Part shown: in pieces, positions 11,263 through 24,300 of the stretch
Layout of the letters: each line of letters begins with the position of its first letter
Position numbering within the stretch: position 1 is the stretch's first letter
Assembly (NCBI RefSeq): GCF_026914265.1
Contig: NC_069136.1
Location: 10,658,356 to 10,722,355, forward strand
Direction of reading: 5' to 3'
Length of the DNA: 64,000 nucleotides
DNA from: Mya arenaria
Lineage: Eukaryota; Mollusca; Bivalvia; Myida; Myidae
Translations under genes and position numbers: made by a program
Notes under the pieces: model-generated
The model's database searches: none
What the model was told of the DNA's origin: nothing
The model's input: the letters and a program-made list of their open reading frames with translations, nothing else

Positions 11263-14200
11263 TTTGCAAATTGTTTATTGCACAAACACGTATATTATAA
11301 ATATCACTTTAACCGATAAAATAGAACTCCAATGCAAACTGTTTTCCATCCAGCTAAATCAATGAAGGTCTTAAGGGAATATTCTCAAAGAATGAAAATA
11401 ACATTTCCTGTGAAATTCTTCGAGAACTGTAACGAGAGGCTTCCATTTCATAGACAATGGCACCTGGAAACGCTTCGGAATGTTTCTGCAGAAGAATAAT
11501 TACAAGGCTTGAAGGAGGGATTTTGTTTTTGTTTATACGATGTCATGCATAACCGCATCCGCATGGCACGTTTTTTTCTCTCTCAAGGCAACACTTATTT
11601 AAAATACAATCTACATTTTCAGCCAACGACATTTCAGTGGTAGACTTAATTATCAAGAATTTCAACTTCAATTTAAGGTTCGCCTACTCAGTCATCAAAT
11701 TCACAATCTCTGTGTCAGATATTGCATTGAAAATGTATCATCCAATGAGGTTGTATTCTTAGTCAGATGACATGAAGTAATATCCTTAGGGTAAAAAAGT
11801 ACTCGTTCCCTACGCTCACTGAGCCCATACTTAATCATTACAAATTTACTTCATGTCACCTAACATCATGGTAGCTGACGATACATTTTCATTGATCATT
11901 ATTAAAATGATAAATATATAACGGATTACATGTTAAATTTCGTTTGATTTCCCTCTATCGCTTGCATTTTTGTCTCACTAGTAACGGTTTATTTGCTAGC
12001 ATATATATATAGACATTCTTTCCGCTGTATTTCATAAATGTGACACTTAAAAGTAATAAAAGAAACTTACGGCCTCCCTCCACTGACTATATCAAGATTG
12101 TGCGAGAAAACGTCCTCTGATCGATTACAATGATGTATCATAGTTGCGCGAAAGCGTCATTTAACAAGGACATATTCCTCGTTGTTTCGCTACATAAAGT
12201 ATCAGGTTTGGAATACAAATATTCTTATAATGTGATGAGTTTTCGTAGACAGTCACACAAATATTACATAAAAGGGAAAACAAACCATAAAATCATATTT
12301 TATTAATATATCCATACAACGCCATGCCAATTGCGAGTAAATAATTTATTCAGATAGCGTACCCTGGGCGTTTAAATGCATCAATCACTTCAAAGGTTGT
12401 ATAATGCATTGGACGTGTTCATTTCGTTAATGCTGCTTCGTTTGTTAAACATCCGATAAACAAAGGCATCAAATCCATACGGACCAATCAGATTGTATAT
12501 GACATAGTATTAATCATATTTCCACAATATTATGTTTGTTATCGATACACAATTTTGCGTAGCTCATACGGCCGTGTCGTTGTTCGTTCTTTGCACGTCC
12601 AATTATCTAATTGCTATTTTAGAACTTATTCTTTGGAGAAAATTTGACGTCAGCATAAATTTATTTTGTGAAACAATTTACAAACAAGCAAATGCCATTT
12701 TATATTGTAAAAAATACCTGTATAACCTTTTGAATTTTACCAAATCGTCCAAGTTGTAAATACATTTTTCGGAAAATTTGATATTCATCTATGTTATCTA
12801 TTCACTGTTTCCGACTCGCTTTGACACTGCTTAACGCACCATATAAGCACTTATTGCCTATTTATTATCAATTCTCTGACTCTTGTCTGTTATATTTATT
12901 ATGTTTAACATCTCTAACATCATTAGATTAAAGTTTGCATGTATAGTTTATAGACCACTTTAAGATAACAGATTTCTATGTCATGAACTCCTTTCTTTAT
13001 ATATTGTCTATTACTTGATCCATCAGCTTGTTCAAACTAAGATATTTATATACATTGTCACAGATTCTAGTTAACTCCATCTTGTAATTTCAATGTTGAT
13101 TTTTAAATATTTTTCTATTTTATGTCCATATTTGTGATATGTAGTTTATACAGCGCTTTTGAACGTTTATTGTACATATGAAAAAGAATCAGTTCAGAAT
13201 TATAGAGGTATTCTTTGCTAAGCTTCTTCTTAAACGGTCTCGTTCACAGATTTTATGTTGGATTTTTGCTTGTTAAAATTGAGTTATTTTACTTTTTTCA
13301 TGAACAAAGACCAAACAGCAACTGCCAGATCTTTATTTTAACATAATTAAGTAAATTCAGGCCAAACATGATTCAATTTTCAAAAGCGTTGCTAACGCTT
13401 TTCGGCATAATAGAGCATCCTTTGTCATATTTTCGAATCTTTATTCAGAATAATGCTTTAAAAATCATCTCTATAACAAACATGTCACAAACCTAAAGTT
13501 GAATCTAAATTTAGCTCGTTCAACGTCAGTACGAAATATGCACATCACGTGACATTCTTAAATATGTTTTTAAATACAATACTCATACCAACACTGTTTT
13601 TTCATAAAATATGTCAATTGAAAGCTTGATTATATTAGACTGAGATAATTGTATTTTATATTGCGAGAAAAGTGACAAAACTTACTTACCAGGTGAAAAT
13701 ATCCTCACAAAACACTAACATCTCTTCGAACACCGCCATTTTATTCCGCATCACACATTTCTCTCAGTTAAAGTTCGTAAAACACAAAACACGTTGGACC
13801 CCCTGATAGATAGCTTAAACAATATAAAATTCAGTTTTCTCAGCCTGATTCTCAAACACAGACACAGAATGTTAGTAAATATGGCCTCAGGACACGAAAT
13901 GGAATTAAATTATCGTTGAATGCTGCACAGTTTTCAACATTTGCGGTTGGGGTAAATGCACATGTATATTTTCTGGCCGATTTTCTTTGCCAGTGTCAAA
14001 ATTATGCAGAGTGGAACTTTCTGGGCGAGTGATTGTTGAAGTCGGTTGATGGCGGACTATTGATAAGATACAAAAAACTTTATTTGTGCTTTCCTCTGAC
14101 ATTTCAGAATAGAAAAAAAAGTCCGTTTACGTGGTCGCATGACCAACTGACTGAAGATAAACATCACGTGGTCAACTATCCTAGTATACTAAAATTTTCA

Positions 14201-16374
14201 CAATACTTTGTTATTGGACGGATTTGTATGCAAGTGACAGGGCAAATGCAGTTCTCCTGTCTGGTTTTGGGTCAAAATGGGGCCAAACGTATCCATTGAT
14301 CAGTGAAAAACTAATATGTATTCCATCAATCCATCATAAATTGAGGTCTAAAGGGAATATTAACGTGGAGAGAAATTGCGTTTCCCCGTGCAATTCTTGG
14401 AGAACGGTATTTCATAGACATTGCTATGACACCTGGAATCACTCAAATGTTTGTGCCACCTCAGAGGAGTTATTTACGTTGTTACTATTCATTGGAATTC
14501 CGCATCCACATCTTGAGAGTGTTTTCAAATGTATTCCTCTCGCGTGCAAGCTTATGATAAAAATTTCTTTAATAACAATATTACCAATATATAAAAGATT
14601 AAATGTAAGATATTGTTTGCCTTTTTGTGCATTTAAAAGGTGGATTGTGTTTAAATTTTATCCTATCACTGTTTATTTTGTTGCATTTAACAATTAACAA
14701 AAATGAGGATTATATACAAAGTTTGCATTTGATTCTTTCTTAAGCTGAAATTTAACAAATCAACACTGAAAGTATCATAAACTCTCAGTGTCTCTCAATG
14801 TAACACCACACAATACTATTTGAAGTATTTCACGATGGTTCGGGAATGTGTTCTCTGGAATATCGATTGATTACAATATTGTCGTATTATTATTTCTGGT
14901 AGTTGCCCAATCTTAATTTGAAGTTATTTTACCTGGATAATTTATAATTTCAAACGATTTCATCAAGTATTAGATTGATATTAGTCGAGGGTCTCACATA
15001 GAGTGGAACACAATTAAGAGAACATCAGAAGATCGGGATAATTATTCTTAATTGTACTTCTTAAACAAAATGATGTCAATGGCTAGTAATCCTTTACTTT
15101 ATCGAATATCGTGTTTTTGTCTATAAAAGCATCAAGCATTCATCGTGCATTAATATGCTGCTTTGATATTTTTAAGACAAACAGAAGGTATAAGGGCCAC
15201 GAATGTCAATCATAAAGATTGTTTTCTAATCACCTCAGAGACTCTCCATTATGAAATCACTGTAATGCTGAAGGAAATGCCAAACTACTTTTAAACTACC
15301 AAATTTACATTCGAAAGGCATCTTCACTAGACCTTTTCAGAACACTAGACAAGTTCATTCTCTGAGCACTAACAAACTACTTTCCGGATATTCTTATCTA
15401 TCTAATGATGATAATGTTGTAATATTTACAGAAGTACATAACTATAAAAAGTTCAGTAATAGTTTCTTTAACACTCTTCAGTAAGAACAATGAGTACTCT
15501 ACTAACTTCCTCCCCTCTTGCTCTTTTTCTCTCTCCAATTTTATTTCTAACACATATCTTAATTTCTACTTTTTATTATTATTTGCGGCATTTCACGATC
15601 TATTTATTAGTTATAGAGCACATTCCTCTTATTCCTATGTATATGAGCACTACATAACTGTATTAAATATTACGTTTGGTTTATAGTTCAGGTAATAGCG
15701 TTACCATTTTGCTTTTCATGGGCGGTTTAGAAAAGGACCGTAACTTATGTTGGAAAATTCCTGACCAAATCCCTTTGCATGTCCTTTTTATATGAACGTA
15801 AGGTTTGTTACATTGCACTGTTTCTGTTTCTCTGTTGTTATCTTCATCAAATATTGGGTAAATGTATCATCATGCAATAACATATGTTTTAATCAAATCA
15901 ACAGTATTCATTCAATATCACAAAATGGTCCACATAATGCACTGAATCTAATCAGCACCATATGATGCTGTGGATCGTGAAATAAGCTGTATAACACTAA
16001 TAGTAATCCCTTTCCACGTCATCGTTGATAATTTACAAGGAAAATGACACTCAGATTTAAGTCACTATGGAGCAGTTCAGAGTTAAATTTTGTTCAGATC
16101 CGCACTCTTTTCGAGTCAACACCATTGAAGAGGATGGTAAGCAGAAACGCTGAAAATCATATAATATCTATGAATATATTATAATATAACAGTAGAGCGG
16201 AACGGTGTATACAAACAAATAATAATACCATATATGTTAAGCCATTGAGACTTGTCTGATAATCTGAAACTCATATACTTATTATGTTGAAGGTCTTTAT
16301 GAAAACTTTTGACTATAATGCCCTGGTATTTCTTAGAAATGTCTAGCGTTTTTAGTCATCGGTCTTGAACAGGG
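11263..16374. other. Spacer between K+ channel and MFS transporter
   Basis: This lies upstream of the K+ channel start and downstream of the transporter stop. No exon with acceptable splice sites was found. About 150 bases at 11,360-11,520 match 14,340-14,490 in the same orientation (AAGGGAATATT, AATTCTT.GAGAAC.GTA, TTTCATAGACA, CACCTGGAA). A second copy of the 6.9-kb dispersed repeat is at 15,732-15,896. A GCGTTGCTAACGC palindrome at 13,385 may mark a ruined MITE copy. Confidence 0.55.
11605..11870. repeat. Interspersed hairpin repeat, copy 1
   Basis: A family of about 270 bp, also at 18,450-18,722 and 20,391-20,675. Shared order: TCTACATTTTCAGCCAA, an AATTTCAAC block, a GCCTACT block, CCAATGAGG, then an inverted-repeat core around CTCGTTC..CGCTCACT, ending ACTTCATGTCACCTAAC. 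No coding sequence or clear terminal repeats were seen, so its class is unknown. Confidence 0.7.
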
Positions 16375-16380
16375 TTTATT
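16375..16380 (-). terminator. Candidate polyadenylation signal of the MFS gene
   Basis: AATAAA on the minus strand, about 190 bases below the transporter stop codon. It is the nearest canonical hexamer seen. Confidence 0.4.
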
Positions 16381-16568
16381 TTTGAAATTTCGACTACTGG
16401 GCTTATCCCTGTATTTTACACTGTATTATTTATAAAAGCACTTCGCCAATATTCGTTTAAGTCACGTTTTCATTTCAAGCCCATGCTCTTTAAATCTTAA
16501 AATATAAACCAAGATTTGATATGTTGTTCTAGTCTATGCAGTTTCCCTTGCATTGAGATCAATATAGC

Positions 16569-19500
16569 TTAAAAAAGGGAAGTAATCAACATACTGAATG
16601 CGGAAGTTCCTGTTGCTATGTAGAATATACCAGTCCATCCAAGTGACTCTTTCAGACGGGTTCCAAGAATGCTGGCCAGAAGAGAAGAAAAGGCCTGTAA
16701 GTAATCGAAAAATTGGCAAAAAGTAATTGAAATAGTTGCAAATAGTAATTGAAAAATTGCCAAATAGTTTTTTTTAATAGTGGCAAATAGAAATTTAAAT
16801 AATGCCGAATAGTAATTGACATAATGCCAAATAGATATTAAAATGGCGCTAAATAGTAATTAAAATAGCGTCAAATAGTTCATTAAATAGTGCCAAATAG
16901 TAAATGAAATAGTGCCAAATAGTATTAAAATAATGCCGAATAGTAATTGACAGGAGTGCCAAATAGTAATTGAAATAGTGCCAAACAGTAATTGAAATAG
17001 CGCCAAATAGTAATTTAAATTGTGAAATGATACAGCATATTTTTTTAAATCCTACTTTGATTCTTTCCTAGAAAAAAACCCATTCTACTCTTAGTACATA
17101 CAGAAAACATAAACGAACAAAATAGAGAATTTAGTGCTTATTGTCTTAAACTATCGCGTTACACCGTGTCACCGTTAGTAATAAATGTTGTATTGAATAC
17201 ATACCTTTTTTCACAATCAAAATGTAAGATCATTGAGTTCAAACTTACTGATTTTGAAATATAACACTCTTGGCAGTTGACACCAAGGCAACAGTATACG
17301 AGAAATGAACGACTTATGAGAGCAATATAATTATATCACCATAGGCTACGGTTTATGTTATGAAATGAACGGTAGATAAAAAGTAATACTTTCCCCAAAG
17401 TGTTAAATAAATTACAAAAAATGGCACATTGATGACAGGTAGCTGATTATAGACATACAAGTTCAAGACTGATTCAAAGTCTAAGATGTATTTCTGCTTT
17501 TCGTGGTTCATATATCGTAGGGTTAATTTAAACATTATTTATTTCATTGACATACACTTAAACAAATCTTAAACATATCGTAAAGATTGAGATGATAAAT
17601 TTATCCAAAAGACATTAATGCCAGAAGGTACCAGCCGACTTTAAAGGGACTTGACACCAGATGGTCACAAATCGCCAAATACAATATTTCCTAAATGCGA
17701 GCTAGTAGGAAGCCGATAATACATCACTTTACATGATTAAAATAATGAACGCAACAATCATGCTGCTGACGTCTCATCTGTGTTTCTCCGTTTAAAATAG
17801 CGCATAATGGTTTCATAGTTTAAATCATATCTGTTTCAGAGTACAGATAAATATACCGACGCTCTTTTTAAACTTACTGAGATTAACGTGGTAGAAAACC
17901 CTAGAAAATTTGAAATAAGAAAAACGTGCAAAAACTGCGAAAGATGCATGTGCCTGACGCGATGTGATACAGTAGTAAGTAAGATTTAATGGGTTTACAG
18001 AACGATTTCAAACTTACGTTAGTTTTTGACAAAATTCATTCAATTGTATCATGCGGTGTCTAGCCCCTTTAAGATATAGAATATTTTGGTTCCTTATAGC
18101 ATTAACCCCGCGAACTTTGTGGTATACACAATGGAGGAGGCTAGATGCTGCGACAACAAATTATGTGACATCAAAAGCAAGTAAGACACTTACCAGCCCG
18201 AGAGTAACAAAACCGTACGTAGCCGCCAAGTGCTTTACACCAAAGAGTCTGGACAGTGTGGAGGGAATAACGGCCCATAATCCACAAAGGAAAGCAAATA
18301 TGCCACAGACCCACACAAGGTACAGTTCCTTGGACATGTGCTCTGTTAGTTGGAGGGTTCCAAACAGGACCGTTAGGCCACCGCTAATTCCCCATAGGCT
18401 CACCTGTAACGTAAGATAAAATACAAACTAAGTTTACAGCAACATAAATTGCAGGGTAGGCAATAATTAAGTACTGCGTAGGCTTCATCATTAAGAATTT
18501 CAACTATCGAAGGTATTCAAAGGTCCGCCTAATGCCGCTCATGCGATACACACTCCCTGTGCCAGATTGTGCGTCAGCAATGTGTCAGCCAATGATGCTG
18601 TATTTTAAGTTAGTTAGATGACCTGAAGTAAAATCTTAATATTAAGAAGGGCTCGTTTGCTACGCTCACTCTGTCCCATTCTTCAAAATTTAAAGATTTA
18701 ACTTCATGTCATCTGACTATTAATTAAATAGTTCAGACACCATTAGGCGTCTTTATCGAATTCAGCAGCGAGCACATACACATAGTAGTACAGTTGAACG
18801 ACGGCAAGACAAAAAATCATGGAATAAGCATTTAAGGCAACTTTTAAGGTCCTTATGTTCTGTCGATAATTTAGCAACAAACTGGACCTAGTTCACGGAT
18901 AAACAACAACAAACAACAACAACAACAACAGTTAATGAGATGTAAAAAAATCCCTGTCAACGAACTATAAACAAACCAAGTGCCTTATTGGTAACAATAT
19001 GGATATAGCTTGCAAGACAAACCTCCAACCATGTATTGCGTACATCTACCAATGGACAAATATTGCTTTTTGACAGCCATTTTAGAATATGCTCTTCATT
19101 TAATTTTAGTTTCAGGTCAAACTGTTAATAATTGGTATAGATAGATATTGCCAACTGTACTATTTTATAAAATAAATATTTTTAAGCCAAGAGACGTACA
19201 CGGTACCCATATTTGTCATTGAATATACCCCATGCCGGCCGGCCCAGAGAGTTGAACACAGACGACATTGAACCTACTAGTGCCAGGAAATGATCATCGT
19301 GAATAAACGTCTGTCCGTATGCCTGAAATACGAAATTATAAAAGCTGCTTCTTTCCTAATATAAGAATGCAACAGTAACAAACCTACAGTCTTTGACCTT
19401 CACATTACAAGATTTTTTTTCATAATACATTAGACAATATGTCCATGAGTATGTACATTATAAAACGTATATTGTTATACAAATAAGTCATAGGTCGTAA

Positions 19501-21291
19501 GACTTGATGTATTAACGGCGAAAAGAGGATATGTTTTCTACTCATAATAAATACATATGAAAAGTGTTTCGTAATTTTGAACGCTTTATACACAAACATC
19601 GCCAAATTTCCACTAACAACAGCTTTTCGAGGGGTCATCAACTCAATAAACTTAAACATATTCCGTCTTTTTTTAAGTAATATGGTTTGATATACATTTC
19701 TCGTAGTTCAGCATGCAATTGACATTCTAGTAAAAAGTGATATTCGTCTTCAAGAGTGTTACGAAATGTAAAGTGTCACACATTAGGCCGATTGTCAGCG
19801 ACTGTGTTAATGTTAACAGCGCGATTAACAACATCGTTGTTACCTTTTAAACGTGAACTTGTTCATGATATCTCACAATCTTATTATGTACAACTGAATC
19901 AGTTATTAGAGCTTGTAAGAAACATAAAATATCAAAAATGGGTATCCATTAAACATTAAGACCAGTTAAAATTTAAAAATAACAATACTGGTGTGAACAC
20001 CGTTGTTAACTTTATCAAAATTCTGGACAATCGGCAACCTTGTTAACGGATTACGTGCGTGCCCGAGGGACGGATTTTTCTATCTGGGCCGGACACTCAT
20101 GATAGATACTTAGTATATCTTAATGATTAAGAACGGCTCGGTCGCTCACTCCGCCCCTTCTTAATCATTAAGAAGTTACTTCATGTTGTCTAACTATTAC
20201 TTGTACCTGGCATGCGATATGGCTAGATCCTACCTTGTACATGGAAAACACAATTGTTGTTCCGCAGGTCAAAAAGAAGACCGAGATGATTACGACATAG
20301 TAGGAACGAGTCGTGAATGCAACCTTTAGGACTGCTGGTATACTCAAATCATCATGTGCTCTGTGAAAAACATAATACAGAAACATTAGAATACAACCTA
20401 CATTTTCAGCCAAGGAAATTGAAGAAAGGCAATCATTAAGTTCTTGGCTTAAGATTTTCAACTTTCACGGGTGTTTAAAGGCCCGTCTACTGCCAGTCGT
20501 CTGATAAAGTATCCTGCGCCTGAGTTTGCGTTGTAAATGTGTTAGTCAATGAGGTAGGATTCTAAGACAGAAAGTGCCTCTGAAGTAACATTTTAATAAT
20601 TAAGAATGTCTCGTTCGCTTTACTCACTCCGCCCATTCTTAATCATTTAAATGCTACTTTATGGCATCTAACTAGTACATAGTTACTGCACCCACTACCC
20701 AAGTTCATACTAATAAGATTCATGATGAGGCGTAGCTAGCCCTCTATTCATGTGGATACATAATTGTTGTAGGGGTCGGGTCATGCACCCCTTCCCCCGG
20801 AAATTTTGAAAACAATGCAGCAATCTAGGGTATTTTGGTCGTACTGTGTAGTTATATTCAGTACAGGAAATCGGACAGTTTTAGGATAAAAATCAACAAA
20901 TAAACCCTTAACTCGGCATATGGCTATTTTTTGTCAGAACCATGGGGATTCAGCCGCGAACTCGCGTATTGGCAGCTATGCACTTGTCATGGTTTTGTGA
21001 TTGTTAACATATTCGTGTCATATGACATTCTATCATTCAAGTTGGATTCCAGTGGGCTGTTTCAAAAGACTTTTAGCTGTCACTTCAATTGTCTTAAATC
21101 TGTATTAATGTTACTAAAGGAAATTCATCGAACTCTGCTTTATTTCCTCACCTTCGTGTTCGTTTGGCTTAAGATCATTTCAATCAAATATGTAGTAATA
21201 TAATGAATCGGAAACACTCAGATAATTTTAATTTACTTTTTGTTGTGTGTATGTGAGTTTGTTTGTTTGTTGTTGTTGTTGTTGGGGTTTT

Positions 21292-21355
<64 letters not shown>

Positions 21356-24300
21356 TGTGTGTTTGTTTGGGTTTTTTTTTTTGGGGGGGGGGTGGAGGGG
21401 GGGGGGGCTGCAAGACAGAATTTTTCAGCAAGTCTAACATTTTTAACATTTTTTTTCAAATTTTCAGCTTAATTTGGTAAGCAATATTTATAAACCAGTA
21501 ACTACAAATTAAACGATAAATGAGAATTAATACGCATGTTAAACTTATCCAGTAACATACGTTTTTGCTCCGTTGCTTAATTCACTGGTATCTTTTTTCG
21601 TGTCCATCAGCTCCACGGTGCTGATAGTCAAGCCGTGGCCATTCTCTTTAACTGGAATGTCTATTTCTTTAGGAAAGCTGATGTCGACATCTTTTATATC
21701 CTGCCATTACCGAAATACATATGTTCAGTAAAAATACACATTGAAACTTAGTCATTGAAAAAAGAGTTGACTTTACAGTTATAATGTCAATGTTTTACTA
21801 ACATTCATTTCGTTTCACTTTCATTTAAACAGATAAAATAAAAAAAAAATAGTAAAAATATAAAGTCTTGATAACCATGATACCATCATTCTTTATATAA
21901 TGATTGGTTGCTAGATAACGTCCGCTGAAAGAATCACGTCCAAAACTCCGCATGGGAAAGTTTAAATGGCTACCAAAATGGGATGAATGTTGAATCTCTT
22001 CGGTTTAACATGTGTTTAATTGGTACTTTACAGATTTTGTTTTTGCATTTTGTGTTTATTTTTCATTTCTATTTTCATATCCTTCAAGTAAAGCTTCAAT
22101 TGAATAATTATATAATTTCCAGCGTGACCAGATAGCGGACACTGGTGTGTTTTTTTAATGAGTGTCAGTCTTAGACTCTACGGCAGCCGAATAATAAAAT
22201 GAGATCAGAAACTGGAATCAGATCGGTAAAAGCACCTGTGACGGAGGATCAGAGATGAGGAGGGTCCCAATAATCTGCATACCAAAGTAGGAGCCAGCGA
22301 GCACCAGAAAGCAAAATGGGACCCGATCAAGAAGATCCGGCTGGGTAAAGTACCTGCGAAGTGAGGGTGAGAATATGTAGGAATTTACTAAATAGAACCT
22401 ATTAGAAGGGTTGCCTATTAAACATGACAGGATGCTGTTTGTCAGCCATTGTGTCCTTTGGATTATATAACTTATTATTTATTAACAAAAACGATCCTAT
22501 TATTGGCCAATTAATGGTAGACTGACCAGTGTTGTATTAAACAATATTTGTAAGGCAAAAAAGAATGTCATTTCACTGATACTATTTATTACCTTCATCT
22601 GTACTTTCCAGTATAGATCTGGCTGAATTTGTTTTCAAGGTGTTTTCCACGTGTCAATTCTGATTTTGCCTTAATGGTTTCTAGAACTTGTAATATGCAC
22701 AGCGGTTCATTTATGAATCAATCATTATATGGCGAATGGAATGGGTCAAAGCAGATCGTATGAATAGTTAACGTTCAATATTCACCTTTCCCCATCTTCC
22801 GTGACCAAATCAGGTGAGTAGTTGTCCGGGTTTATATATGCCGTTATAACTTGGTTAAAAATAGTTGCCCCGCCACCATACCCGGCAAGAATTATTCCGG
22901 AAACTAAGCTTGGTCGCGTTGGAAACCACTGTAAAAAGATAACAAATGATCTCATGTTAATGCTTCTGCACTCTTTGGTGTGTAGTTTGGTGAATATCAA
23001 TGCATAGGAGCGGTTACTTTTACACAAAGTACATGTATACATCAGTGGTGGATCTAGTAGGGGACATAAGGGTCCGTTCACTCCCAGTTGGCCAGCAAAG
23101 TAACCTTCAAACACCTATTAAAACCAGAAATTGACACCTTAACAATTAAAATTTTGAACAATTATATTAATAGCTCACTGTTTTCTCATAAGTATGTCCC
23201 CTTTATAAGAGGTATTAAATTATTCTTGAATGATGGGCTGAAATGCATCAAGTATTTTATAGGTTACGTTTCAATACCTCAGTGAAATAACAGTTTTAAG
23301 GTTGTTTGGCGGTAGTGCTGCCACCCCCCCCCCCCCCCTCCCCTCCAGTAATGATCTCTTTGATACACAACTGCACAGTACCATAACTATATTTTTTTAA
23401 CTTAATGTTGTTTAATATTACTATCTCATTGATTGGATTGGCAATTAGAAATCTTTGGTGGGATGTTTGCCTGATCTGAACTGCAAATAGTTATGAGAAG
23501 TAAAACTAATATTATTCTTGCTCCATGTCGGAAACGTGTATTAATGTCCATGTCTTCGAACTCGATGACTTACGAGTCAGACGTACGATTCGGACCTTTA
23601 TAGAGGCCATACATGAGCAGCTCCTAACACAACAATACTATAGACTGTATCACGTGACAACAATTTGAATCGGAATATATTAGGTTTGCAAGATTTTCTG
23701 TATAAAGTGACGATACCTTTCATAATTTTGAATGAAAACAATTCAATATACTTAGTTATATCTGTATATTGATACTTTAATGTTCACTGAAAGGATAATT
23801 ATTATATATGTTTGTGTCAATATGTGAGAGTCATTCATAGCTTCTCAACGTTTCGCCAGCAATATCACAGTGTCAACTTTAACATACTATTTACTGTTTT
23901 AAGTTTTTGTACAAATCTACAGAGTGTAAGGTGTACGTACGACACAATAACGTGTATTGACAATCGGAACTCTTTGGCCATTTTCCATCCAAGTATACGG
24001 ACGGTTAACAATGTAAGAAATCTTTACTTTTTATTACGCTGCAAGTAGAGCAGTTAAACTTAATGTCTCTACTTTTAGAAGTCTTCATTATCTATACAAT
24101 AATACACTTCACTGGCATTCAATTTAAACTTATTATTACAAAATACGCGTTAAAACGCTACAATTAATTAATACTATAGTTTATTTTTACGAACTACTTC
24201 TTCTGTTGTACCGTCATACATCCGCGGTTGTTTTCGACGGAAATTGCCGAGGAGTTACGAATGCTAACGAGTAATAGTGTTGACTATTTTCTTTAATAGC

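Noticed and set aside
14224-14697. Plus-strand open frame of 157 codons
   Set aside because: No family resemblance or splice partner, and it overlaps a dispersed repeat shared with 11.36-11.52 kb. It is probably chance in spacer.
16697-17030. Regularly spaced repeat suggestive of a CRISPR array
   Set aside because: Units are imperfect and directly abutting with no unique spacers, and the context is an animal intron. It is a minisatellite.
21184-21480. Several overlapping open frames on both strands, rich in Cys/Val or Thr/His
   Set aside because: They are translations of the GT/GTGC microsatellite and G/T runs, without any domain or splice support.
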